A stretch of DNA of 8,999 nucleotides from an uncultured Chloroflexota bacterium (GTDB taxonomy: Bacteria; Chloroflexota; Limnocylindria; Limnocylindrales; Limnocylindraceae), in NCBI GenBank assembly GCA_903944295.1, contig CAJARA010000060.1, positions 1-8,999 of the forward strand, in the 5' to 3' direction. Under the pieces are notes generated by a model. That model saw nothing but the letters and a program-made list of their open reading frames with translations, was not told the origin of the DNA and did not search any database. Position 1 is the stretch's first letter, and each line of letters starts with the position of its first letter. The translations under genes and the position numbers were made by a program. This document shows positions 1 to 7,283 of this stretch, piece by piece.

Positions 1-476
1 ACCTCTTCGGTGAGCAGGCGGTCCTCTGCGGCGGTACGGCGCAACTCGTCAAGAGTGCGTGGGAGACGCTGGTTGAGGCCGGCTACGATCCGCAGCTCGC
101 CTACTTCGAGACGATGCACGAACTCAAGTTGATCGTGGACCTGATGTACCGCGGCGGCTTGGACTTCATGCGCTTCTCCATCTCCGACACCGCCGAGTAC
201 GGCGACTACGTCTCAGGTCCGCGCATCATTGATGCGTCGGTGAAGGCGCGCATGAAGCAGATCCTTACCGAGATCCAGGACGGCACGTTCGCCAAGGGCT
301 GGATCGCAGAGGATGAGGCGGGTCGACCAAACTACAAGAAGTTGCGCGCGGCGAACTCGGGCCACCCAATCGAGAAGGTGGGTCGTGAGCTACGTCGGCA
401 GATGACCTTCCTCAACCCGGTTGAGGTGGACATTGACGGCGCACAGGGTGCTGCGGAGAAGGGCGCAAGCAAGTGA
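1..476 (+). CDS. ilvC: Ketol-acid reductoisomerase, C-terminal part (5' end outside window)
   Basis: The reading frame is open from base 3, with the first two bases belonging to an incomplete codon, and it ends at TGA 474-476. The roughly 157 visible residues are the knotted C-terminal domain of acetohydroxy acid isomeroreductase. This enzyme uses Mg2+ and NADPH to convert acetolactate and acetohydroxybutyrate to dihydroxy acids in valine, leucine and isoleucine synthesis. Family landmarks are FGEQAVLCGG at the very start, with the conserved metal/substrate Glu at bases 12-14, then AYFETMHELKLIVDLMY and SISDTAEYGDYVSGPR. The protein ends shortly after RRQMTFLNPVEV, which fits the short class I form rather than the longer enterobacterial class II form. 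The last dozen or so residues are a non-conserved tail. The stop overlaps the leuA start by four bases (GTGA), so the two are probably translationally coupled. Identification is very secure; the N-terminal NADPH-binding domain cannot be examined. Confidence 0.97.
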   Translation, partial: LFGEQAVLCGGTAQLVKSAWETLVEAGYDPQLAYFETMHELKLIVDLMYRGGLDFMRFSISDTAEYGDYVSGPRIIDASVKARMKQILTEIQDGTFAKGWIAEDEAGRPNYKKLRAANSGHPIEKVGRELRRQMTFLNPVEVDIDGAQGAAEKGASK

Positions 477-2113
477 ACGGCGCACCGGGACCCGGCGTAG
501 CCGCTGGTGCGGTTCGCATCTTTGACACCACGCTGCGTGATGGTGAGCAGGCGCCAGGCGCCGGACTCACCGTTGCGGAGAAGCTGGAGGTTGCGCGACA
601 GCTCGCCAAGCTGAAGGTGGACGTCATTGAGGCCGGCTTCCCAGCTGCCTCCGAAGGCGACTTTGAGGCGGTGCGACAGATCGCCGAGTCAACGAAGGGG
701 ATCGGCATTGCGGCGCTCGCACGCTGCAAGGATGGCGACCCTCAGCGCGCCATCGACGCGATCAAGGGTTCGGATCGACCGCACCTGCACCTCTTCATTG
801 CAACGTCAGACATTCACCTCACGCATAAGCTGCGCACCACACGTGAGGCGGCGCTCGCTGAGGCGGTGAAGTGGGTGAAGTACGCGCGCGAGCGACTCGG
901 TCGCGACGCCGAGGTGGAGTTCTCCGCCGAAGATGCGAGCCGCACCGATCACGAATATCTGCTGCAGGTGTATGAGGCGGTGGTCGGCGCTGGCGCCTCC
1001 ACGGTCAACATCCCTGACACCGTTGGCTACGCTATCCCGTCGGAGTACGCCGCACTCACCAAGCGCGTGGTTGACCTTGTTGGGCGTGACGCCACGGTGA
1101 GCGTCCACTGCCACAACGACCTTGGTCTCGCCACAGCGAACACGCTCGCCGCTGTGCAGGCGGGGGCGCGCCAGGTTGAAGTCACGATCAACGGGCTCGG
1201 CGAGCGCGCCGGCAACGCCTCGTTGGAAGAGGTGGTGATGGCGCTCCGCACGCGACCCGGCCAGTTTGACTCCCACGACATTCGCGTCCAGACGGAGCAG
1301 CTCACCGCCGCGAGCCGGCTGGTCAGCTACCTCACCGGCTTTGCAGTGCAGCCGAACAAGGCGATCGTTGGCGCGAATGCATTTGCGCACGAGTCGGGGA
1401 TTCATCAGGACGGCGTGCTGAAGAATCCGCTCACCTACGAGATCATGACGCCGCAGTCGGTTGGACTACTCGGATCGTCGCTGACGATTGGCAAGCTCTC
1501 CGGTCGACGCGGACTTCAGGCGAAGCTCACCGAACTCGGGCACGACCTCACCGGTGAGGCGCTCGATGCGCTCTACCGCGAAGCGATCGCGCTCGCCGAC
1601 ATTAAGAAGGAGCTCACCGACGCGGATCTTCTGGCGCTCGTTGATAAGCGCGCCGCCACGGGGAGCGCGGCAACGATTGAGCTCGTTGATTGGAGCGTAG
1701 AAAGCTCGCATGGCGGGGGCTCTGCCGGCCGCGTTGAGGTGCGGGTCAACGGTAAAGATCACAAGGCTGAGGCAACCGGAAACGGCCCAGTTGATGCGCT
1801 CTATGAGGCGATCGACCTTGCGATTGAGCCAACGCTCGGCTGGCGGCCGAACCTCGCCGAATACGAGATCCGCGCCGTCTCCGAAGGGGAGGATGCGCAG
1901 GGTCAGGTCTCAGTGAAGTGCCGCCGCTCCTCTGATATGGACGCCGAGGGGAAGCCACTTCCCGAGACGCGCATCGTCAGCGGCCAGGGGCTCAGCACGA
2001 ACATTATTGACGCCTCACTTGTGGCCTACATCACCGCAGCGAACAAGCTAGCGGCGATCGAGTCTGGCGCGGCGAGCGCACCGACGAAGGGATCGCGCGA
2101 GGCGATGCAGTGA
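473..2113 (+). CDS. leuA: 2-isopropylmalate synthase
   Basis: This 546-residue enzyme condenses acetyl-CoA with 2-ketoisovalerate, the first committed step of leucine synthesis in the cytosol. The N-terminal HMG-CoA lyase-like TIM barrel starts almost at once, with DTTLRDGEQ at residues 18-26 (Arg22 catalytic, Asp23 a metal ligand). HCHND at 212-216 supplies the metal-binding histidines 212 and 214, and GLGERAGN ends at Asn248. The segment around AFAHESGIHQDGV is typical of LeuA. A C-terminal LeuA dimer/regulatory domain (about 420-530) contains GNGPVDA at 436-442; in the family this domain binds leucine for feedback inhibition. Length is normal for the long form. The start is GTG 473, overlapping the ilvC stop, with GAAGGG at 458-463 nine bases upstream as ribosome binding site; an earlier start is not needed because the barrel begins at about residue 14. 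The downstream neighbour leuB overlaps by four bases. The paralogous cimA lies two genes on, but this copy carries the LeuA-type motifs. Confidence 0.96.
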   Translation: MNGAPGPGVAAGAVRIFDTTLRDGEQAPGAGLTVAEKLEVARQLAKLKVDVIEAGFPAASEGDFEAVRQIAESTKGIGIAALARCKDGDPQRAIDAIKGSDRPHLHLFIATSDIHLTHKLRTTREAALAEAVKWVKYARERLGRDAEVEFSAEDASRTDHEYLLQVYEAVVGAGASTVNIPDTVGYAIPSEYAALTKRVVDLVGRDATVSVHCHNDLGLATANTLAAVQAGARQVEVTINGLGERAGNASLEEVVMALRTRPGQFDSHDIRVQTEQLTAASRLVSYLTGFAVQPNKAIVGANAFAHESGIHQDGVLKNPLTYEIMTPQSVGLLGSSLTIGKLSGRRGLQAKLTELGHDLTGEALDALYREAIALADIKKELTDADLLALVDKRAATGSAATIELVDWSVESSHGGGSAGRVEVRVNGKDHKAEATGNGPVDALYEAIDLAIEPTLGWRPNLAEYEIRAVSEGEDAQGQVSVKCRRSSDMDAEGKPLPETRIVSGQGLSTNIIDASLVAYITAANKLAAIESGAASAPTKGSREAMQ

Positions 2114-3300
2114 GCTCCACAACGGAGAGCGCAGCCCTCCCGCTGCAGCAGCGGAGCGGCACGTTTGATCATCGCGTCGTCACCATCCCTGGCGATGGTG
2201 TTGGACCAGATGTGGTCGCCGCGGCGCGACGCGTCCTTGATGCGGCGGGGAGCCGCTTCGGCTTCACCATCGAGTGGCTCGAGATCGCCGCTGGTGGCTG
2301 CGCGATTGACGCGCACGGCGTGGCGATTCGCGAAGAGGACCTGCAGATTGCCGATACGGCGGATGCACTCCTCCTTGGCGCCGTTGGTGGACCGAAGTGG
2401 GATAACCCGAACGCAAGCGTCCGACCTGAGCAGGCGCTCTTCGCACTGCGCACGCGCTACGAACTTTTTGCCAACCTCCGTCCCGTCACCATCCTCCCGG
2501 AACTGTATGACGCGTCACCCCTGAAGCCGGAGCGACTCGTTGGTGTAGACCTGATGATGGTGCGAGAACTCACCGGCGGCCTCTACTTTGGAAAGCCATC
2601 TGGCGAAGAGGTGACGCCGACCGGCCGACAGGCGGTAGACACGCTCCCGTATCACGAAGATGAGATTCGCCGAATTGCCGTGGTCGCCTTTGAACTTGCG
2701 CGAAAGCGCAGCAAGCGACTCGCATCCATTGATAAGGCGAATGTCCTTGCCACCAGCCGACTCTGGCGCAAGGTGGTGACCGAGGTCGGCGCCGAATATC
2801 CCGACGTGAAGTTGGAGCACCGCTTGGTTGATTCCACGGCGATGCTCCTCGCCACCTGGCCAGCAACGCTCGACGTGATCGTTACGGAGAACCTCTTCGG
2901 CGACATCCTCTCTGACGAGGCGGCCGTCTTGGCCGGCTCGCTCGGCATGCTCCCTTCGGCGTCGCTCGGCACGAAGCGAACGACGCACGGCACCTTCGGC
3001 CTCTACGAGCCGATCCACGGCTCAGCCCCGGATATTGCGGGGAAGAATCTGGCGAACCCGATCGGCACGATCCTCTCTGGCGCCATGATGTTGCGTGAGT
3101 CGCTCGGCCATGTAGATGCCGCACTCGCGGTGGAAGCGGCGGTCGCCGCCGCTGTGCGCGCGGGCGCGCGAACCGCTGATCTTGCGGGCGGCGCAGATGC
3201 TGCGGCGCTGAAGCTGGCGGGACTCACCCTGGTGGGCACACGCGAGGCCACAGATCTAATCGTTGAGCAGGTGCTGAGCGCGAAGGGTGGCGCGGCATGA
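2110..3300 (+). CDS. leuB: 3-isopropylmalate dehydrogenase
   Basis: This 396-residue NAD-dependent beta-decarboxylating dehydrogenase oxidises 3-isopropylmalate to 2-ketoisocaproate in leucine synthesis. The same enzyme is generally thought to handle 3-methylmalate from the citramalate route, which fits cimA following it. Visible landmarks are IPGDGVGPDV near the N-terminus, GAVGGPKW, RELTGGLYFGKP with catalytic Tyr159, DKANVL with catalytic Lys209, Asp241 in VDSTAM, and NLFGDILSDEAA with metal ligands Asp265 and Asp269, then HGSAPDIAGK for NAD binding. The VDSTAM stretch departs from the commoner VDNAAM. About 20 residues precede the first beta strand, a longer leader than in typical 355-365-residue members, and the C-terminal tail is also alanine-rich and long. 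The start is GTG 2110, overlapping the leuA stop (GTGA), with GAGG at 2099-2102 seven bases upstream. The stop overlaps the cimA start (ATGA). Confidence 0.96.
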   Translation: MSSTTESAALPLQQRSGTFDHRVVTIPGDGVGPDVVAAARRVLDAAGSRFGFTIEWLEIAAGGCAIDAHGVAIREEDLQIADTADALLLGAVGGPKWDNPNASVRPEQALFALRTRYELFANLRPVTILPELYDASPLKPERLVGVDLMMVRELTGGLYFGKPSGEEVTPTGRQAVDTLPYHEDEIRRIAVVAFELARKRSKRLASIDKANVLATSRLWRKVVTEVGAEYPDVKLEHRLVDSTAMLLATWPATLDVIVTENLFGDILSDEAAVLAGSLGMLPSASLGTKRTTHGTFGLYEPIHGSAPDIAGKNLANPIGTILSGAMMLRESLGHVDAALAVEAAVAAAVRAGARTADLAGGADAAALKLAGLTLVGTREATDLIVEQVLSAKGGAA

Positions 3301-4949
3301 GTGGCTCGATGGGCGGCGAGAAGGAGCCGGTCCTTCTCTATGACACAACGCTCCGTGACGGCGCGCAGCGCGAAGGCCTCGTCCTCTCGCTGCAAGACAA
3401 GCTCCGTATTGCCCGCGCGCTTGATGAGTTCGGCATGCCAGCGATTGAGGGTGGTTGGCCAGGGTCGAACCCGAAGGACATTGAGTTCTTCGCCGCCGCA
3501 AAGAAGATTCGCTGGGAGCGCGCCAAGCTCGCCGCCTTCGGCAGCACGCGCCACAAGTCGAACCGACCAGAGGCCGATCCGAACCTGAATGCGCTGCTGG
3601 ATGCTGAGACGCCGATTGTCACGATCTTTGGGAAGAGCTGGACGCTCCACGTGGATGAGGTGATCGAGGCGACGCGCGCGGAGAACCTCGCCATGATCGC
3701 GGAGAGCGTTGGCTACATTGCCGAGCGTGGTCGCGAGCTGGTCTATGACGCCGAGCACTTCTTTGATGGCTATGAGGCCGATTCCGCCTACGCATTAGAT
3801 ACGCTGCGCGCCGCACGCGACGCTGGCGCCTCCACCCTCGTCCTTTGCGACACGAACGGCGGCACACTGACCAACCGAATGAGCGAGATCGTGCGCGCTG
3901 CGCGCGCCACACTCGCAGCTGACAAGGGGGCTCGCGAGGTGGTCTGGGGGATTCACTCACATAACGATGCGGAGCTCGCCGTGGCGAACGCGCTCGCGGC
4001 GGTGGATGCCGGCGTGCGGCACGTCCAGGCAACGATCAACGGCTACGGCGAACGCGCCGGCAACGCCAATATGGTCTCGCTGATGGCGAATCTCGCCCTC
4101 AAGAGTGAGCACAAGGTGGCGGGGGCCGATCGTCTCGCCGATCTCTCAACGCTTTCCCACGAGGTGGCGGAGATCGCCAACCTCGCGCCAGATGATCACC
4201 AGCCGTATGTGGGTCGCTCCGCATTCGCTCACAAAGGCGGCGTGCACGGCGCCGCGCAGGTGAAGACACCGCGCGCCTATCAGCACATTGATCCGGCACT
4301 CGTGGGGAATCGCGGTCGCCTGGTTGTCTCAGAGCTCGGCGGGAAGGCGAACACGGGGAGCCGCGCGGCGGAACTCGGCGTTGAACTTGCCAACTCCGGC
4401 CTTGACTCAAAGACGCTCTCGGCACTGGTGAAGGAGATGGAGGCGGGCGGCGCGAGCTACGAGGGCGCTGAGGCCTCGTTTGAGCTCCTCGTTGAGCGCC
4501 ACAAGCCTGGCTACACCGCGCCATTCAGCATCATGGATTTCACCGTCATCGTGGAGCAGCGCGAAGCGAGTGAACCGCGTGCGCAGGCAACGGTGCGCGT
4601 CCAAGTGAGCGGTGAAGATCTGCACACCGCATCAGATGGAAACGGCCCAGTGAACGCGCTCGACCGCGCGCTGCGCAAGGGGCTCGGTGCCTTCTACCCG
4701 CAGCTGGACGCGGTACACCTTGTTGACTACAAGGTGCGCATCCTTGATGGCGGTTCCGCCACCGGCGCTAAGACGCGCGTGGTGATTGAGTCAGTGGCTG
4801 GCGGTGACGCCTGGTCAACGATGGGGGTCGGTGAGAACATCATCTCCGCATCTGCACTCGCACTTGCCGATTCATTGGAGTACGCCCTCCTGAAGAGTGG
4901 TGGCGCCGTAGAGCGACGCTCCGAGCGCAACGTTCCAAAGGAGCGCTGA
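3297..4949 (+). CDS. cimA: (R)-citramalate synthase
   Basis: This 550-residue member of the 2-isopropylmalate synthase superfamily most resembles the CimA branch, which condenses pyruvate and acetyl-CoA to citramalate. LeuCD and LeuB then convert citramalate to 2-ketobutyrate, giving isoleucine without threonine. Evidence is the barrel start DTTLRDGAQREG at residues 16-27 (Gln-Arg-Glu in place of LeuA's Gln-Ala-Pro), AIEGGWPGSNPKD, FGKSWTLHV, and DTNGGTLTNRM where LeuA has DTVGYAIP. The metal-binding HSHND is at 220-224 and GYGERAGN ends at Asn256. A C-terminal LeuA-type dimer/regulatory domain spans about 417-541, with GNGPVNAL at 448-455. The start at ATG 3297 overlaps the leuB stop, with GAAGGGTGG at 3282-3290 upstream; a second ATG at 3309 (Met5) could also be used. 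The stop shares one base with the pheA start. Confusion with LeuA or homocitrate synthase is possible in principle, but the motif set strongly favours CimA. Confidence 0.93.
   Translation: MSGSMGGEKEPVLLYDTTLRDGAQREGLVLSLQDKLRIARALDEFGMPAIEGGWPGSNPKDIEFFAAAKKIRWERAKLAAFGSTRHKSNRPEADPNLNALLDAETPIVTIFGKSWTLHVDEVIEATRAENLAMIAESVGYIAERGRELVYDAEHFFDGYEADSAYALDTLRAARDAGASTLVLCDTNGGTLTNRMSEIVRAARATLAADKGAREVVWGIHSHNDAELAVANALAAVDAGVRHVQATINGYGERAGNANMVSLMANLALKSEHKVAGADRLADLSTLSHEVAEIANLAPDDHQPYVGRSAFAHKGGVHGAAQVKTPRAYQHIDPALVGNRGRLVVSELGGKANTGSRAAELGVELANSGLDSKTLSALVKEMEAGGASYEGAEASFELLVERHKPGYTAPFSIMDFTVIVEQREASEPRAQATVRVQVSGEDLHTASDGNGPVNALDRALRKGLGAFYPQLDAVHLVDYKVRILDGGSATGAKTRVVIESVAGGDAWSTMGVGENIISASALALADSLEYALLKSGGAVERRSERNVPKER
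4937..4943 (+). promoter_or_regulatory. Strong Shine-Dalgarno for pheA
   Basis: AAAGGAG sits at the very end of cimA, five bases before the ATG at 4949. It is the best ribosome binding site on the plus strand of the window. It supports the 4949 start over later codons and suggests that pheA can initiate independently as well as by coupling to the overlapping TGATG. Confidence 0.75.
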
Positions 4950-5794
4950 TGAGCGGCACGGCGCGCATCGCGTATTCGGGTGAGCCGGGCGCATTCGCGG
5001 AAGATGCACTGATCGCCTTCTTCGGCGCAGAGGCGGAGCGCCTCGCCGTTGGCTCATTCGCCGACGTTCGCGCCGCACTCCTCGATGGTCGCGCGCAGTT
5101 CGGCGTCCTGCCGATTGAGAACCTGGTGAACGGTACCGTGCGCGAGACACTCGACCTTGTGCGTGACGGCGCACTCGAGATCGTGGGGGAGTCGGTGGTG
5201 CCAGTGAACCTGGTCCTCGCCGCACTCCCTGGCGTTGCTCTAGATGACATCACGCGCGTCTATAGCCATGCGCAGGCGCTGGCTCAATCTGAACCGTTCT
5301 TGCGCACGCGCACCTGGCAGCTACTTAGCACCTACAACACCGCGGGTGCTGGCGCAGCGATTCGTGAACGCAACGAGCGCGATGCCGCCGCCGTCCTCTC
5401 GCCGCGCGCCGCAACGCTGCACGGACTCGTGGAGCTGGCGAGCGGCATTGAGAAGGATCCAGGTAATCGCACCCGCTTCTGGGTGCTGCGCTCAACCGGA
5501 AGCGGCGCAGAGATCAGCGCGCGCAGCGGCGCGCCTCGAACAACGCTCCTTGTTGGTGTGCGCAACGAGCCAGGGACGCTTCTCGCTGTACTGCAGCGGA
5601 TTGCGGCGGCGGGGGTGAACATGAGCAAGTTGGAGTCGCGGCCGAGCCAGGGGGGCGACTGGGAGTACGTCTTCTGGATGGACCTCGACGCGGGCGCGAA
5701 CGACGCGGCGCTCCAGGGGGCGATGAAGGAGCTCGCCGCCGTGACCAGCGAACTGCGTATTCTCGGCAGCTACCCGCGCGGCGCCGCACTCTAA
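4949..5794 (+). CDS. pheA: Prephenate dehydratase (monofunctional, with ACT domain)
   Basis: This 281-residue protein is a complete monofunctional prephenate dehydratase, converting prephenate to phenylpyruvate in phenylalanine synthesis; there is no chorismate mutase domain. The PDT domain (about 4-180) shows YSGEPGAFAEDA, LPIENLVNGTV at 54-64, SHAQALAQ and the catalytic NRTRF, with Thr175 and Phe177. A C-terminal ACT domain (about 198-278) carries NEPGTLL at 206-212 (the GALV-type site) and ESRP at 229-232, the pair that binds phenylalanine for feedback control. Two deviations are visible. Leu59 occupies a position that is usually Ser or Thr (PIEN-S/T), and SHAQ replaces the commoner SHPQ. 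The start ATG 4949 shares a base with the cimA stop and has AAAGGAG upstream. It is the last gene of the overlapping run, as 46 bases separate it from the next start. Finding an aromatic pathway gene at the end of a branched-chain operon suggests joint amino acid control. Confidence 0.95.
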   Translation: MSGTARIAYSGEPGAFAEDALIAFFGAEAERLAVGSFADVRAALLDGRAQFGVLPIENLVNGTVRETLDLVRDGALEIVGESVVPVNLVLAALPGVALDDITRVYSHAQALAQSEPFLRTRTWQLLSTYNTAGAGAAIRERNERDAAAVLSPRAATLHGLVELASGIEKDPGNRTRFWVLRSTGSGAEISARSGAPRTTLLVGVRNEPGTLLAVLQRIAAAGVNMSKLESRPSQGGDWEYVFWMDLDAGANDAALQGAMKELAAVTSELRILGSYPRGAAL

Positions 5795-5828
5795 GCGGCC
5801 AGCACCCAAAGCGGCAGCGGCACTCGGC

Positions 5829-5834
5829 TAGACT
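5829..5834 (+). promoter_or_regulatory. Candidate -10 element of a leaderless promoter for the aldehyde dehydrogenase gene
   Basis: TAGACT fits the TANNNT core of a sigma-70-type -10 box and ends six bases before ATG 5841. Transcription would therefore begin at or next to the start codon. No Shine-Dalgarno sequence precedes this ATG, as expected for a leaderless mRNA. No convincing -35 box is seen at 17-18 base spacing. The rest of the gap from 5795 shows no terminator with a T-run, so read-through from pheA also remains possible. Confidence 0.5.
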
Positions 5835-5840
5835 CGGATC

Positions 5841-7277
5841 ATGAAGGCGCAGAAGATCCTCGTTGCCGGCTCCTGGGAGGAGTCCCCGCAACCGCATGAG
5901 ATCCGTTCGCCGTATGACGGCCACGTGGTGGGGAGTACCTTCCTTGCGAGTGCCGAACAGATGGAGCGCGCCGTGGTTGGTGCGCAGGCCGGATTTGAAC
6001 GCATGCGCGCGCTTGGCGCATGGGAGCGCGCCGACATTTTACGCAAGACTGCTGCAGGGATTAGCGCGCGCAGGGACGAGCTCGCCGCGCTCCTCTCCGC
6101 CGAAGCGGGGAAGCCGATTCGCGACGCGCGCGCAGAGATCGATCGTGGCGCGCTGACCTTCCGCCTTGCAGCGGAAGAGGCGGAGCGGATGATTGGCGAG
6201 ACGATCCCACTCGACCTTGCGCCGTCGAGCAAGGGGCGCCTCGGCATCACACGCCGCTTCCCAGTCGGCCCTGTCCTTGGCATTAGCCCCTTCAACTTCC
6301 CGCTGAATCTCGCCGCACATAAGGTGGCGCCAGCGATCGCCGCCGGCTGCAGCATCGTCTTGAAGCCGCCATCAGCCGATCCTCTGATCATGCTGAAGGT
6401 GGCGGAGATCATGACCGAGGCGGGCCTCCCAGAGGGGGCGCTCAGTGTCATCCCAACCGCGCGCGACGTTGCCGACAGGCTGATTGACGACGAGCGCTTC
6501 CGTCTCTTGTCATTCACCGGCTCGCCAGTCATCGGCTGGAAGATGAAGGCGCGAGCAGGAAAGCGCCGCGTCCTTCTTGAGCTCGGCGGAAACGCCGCCT
6601 GCATCGTGGATGCCACCGCCAACCTTGACTGGGCGGTGAAGCGCTCACTTGTTGGCGCCTTCGCCTATGCGGGACAGGTCTGCATTAGCGTGCAGCGCAT
6701 CTTCCTTCACGACTCTATTGCCGATGAGTTCGAGAAGCGCTACGTTGCTGGTGCGGCACAACTGAAGGTGGGCGATCCATTTGATGAGGCGACCGATGTT
6801 GGGCCGCTTATTGATGACGGCGCGGCGAGGCGCACGCAGGAGTGGATCGCCGAGGCGGTCGCCGCGGGCGCGCGCGTCCTAGCGGGCGGTGCACCAGTGA
6901 AAGCGGGAGAGCCGCGACTCTTTGCACCAACCATTCTCACCAACGTGCCGCGGAGCGCGCGCATCTGCAGTGATGAGGCCTTTGCGCCAGTTGTGATCCT
7001 TGAGCGCTATAGCGACTTCACCAAGGTGATCGCTTCGGTCAACGAGGGCCGCTTCGGCCTACAGTGTGGACTTTTCAGCAACGACCTTGCGCATGTGCGC
7101 GCCGCGTTTGATCAGCTCGAAGTTGGCGGCGTGATCGTGAATGATGTTCCTACCTACCGTATTGACAACATGCCGTACGGCGGTGTGAAGGAGTCGGGTC
7201 TCGGCCGCGAAGGGATCCGCTGGTCAATTGAAGAGATGACGGAGCTACGACTCCTCGTCCTCGCCGACCCGCAGTAG
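5841..7277 (+). CDS. NAD(P)-dependent aldehyde dehydrogenase, substrate unassigned
   Basis: This 478-residue member of the aldehyde dehydrogenase superfamily oxidises an aldehyde to an acid (or acyl product) with NAD(P)+. It is full length for the family. The catalytic set is complete: Asn152 in SPFNFPLNL, Lys175 in IVLKPP (cofactor binding), FTGS near residue 229, Glu247 in LELGGN as general base, Cys281 in GQVCIS as nucleophile, and Glu379 in DEAFAPVV (the usual FGP is FAP here). The C-terminal VNDVPTYRIDNMPYGGVKESG is the oligomerisation and active-site loop region. The overall motif style, with LNLAAHKVAPAIAAG and CISVQR, resembles the broad lactaldehyde / GAPN-like and uncharacterised bacterial group, not methylmalonate-semialdehyde or betaine aldehyde dehydrogenase, and no substrate can be named. 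The start ATG 5841 is supported by motif spacing and a leaderless-type -10 box. The gene ends six bases from the convergent hypothetical gene. A role in amino acid or aldehyde clean-up is only inference from position. Confidence 0.93.
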   Translation: MKAQKILVAGSWEESPQPHEIRSPYDGHVVGSTFLASAEQMERAVVGAQAGFERMRALGAWERADILRKTAAGISARRDELAALLSAEAGKPIRDARAEIDRGALTFRLAAEEAERMIGETIPLDLAPSSKGRLGITRRFPVGPVLGISPFNFPLNLAAHKVAPAIAAGCSIVLKPPSADPLIMLKVAEIMTEAGLPEGALSVIPTARDVADRLIDDERFRLLSFTGSPVIGWKMKARAGKRRVLLELGGNAACIVDATANLDWAVKRSLVGAFAYAGQVCISVQRIFLHDSIADEFEKRYVAGAAQLKVGDPFDEATDVGPLIDDGAARRTQEWIAEAVAAGARVLAGGAPVKAGEPRLFAPTILTNVPRSARICSDEAFAPVVILERYSDFTKVIASVNEGRFGLQCGLFSNDLAHVRAAFDQLEVGGVIVNDVPTYRIDNMPYGGVKESGLGREGIRWSIEEMTELRLLVLADPQ

Positions 7278-7283
7278 CTCTCC

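Noticed and set aside
806..1405. 199-residue minus-strand open frame inside leuA
   Set aside because: Opposite the catalytic barrel of LeuA; no start signal or family motif.
3003..3758. 251-residue minus-strand open frame across leuB and cimA
   Set aside because: It spans the junction of two confirmed genes on the other strand and shows no recognisable domain.
1778..4651. 14-base identical stretch GGAAACGGCCCAGT in leuA (1778-1791) and cimA (4638-4651)
   Set aside because: It encodes the conserved GNGPV motif of the shared regulatory domain, so homology plus codon bias explains it; not a mobile or regulatory repeat.
5795..5840. Intrinsic terminator after pheA
   Set aside because: No stable stem followed by a T-run could be found in the 46-base gap.
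5828..6622. 264-residue minus-strand open frame opposite the aldehyde dehydrogenase
   Set aside because: Antisense to a gene with complete catalytic motifs; Ser/Ala/Arg-rich composition typical of antisense frames in GC-rich DNA.
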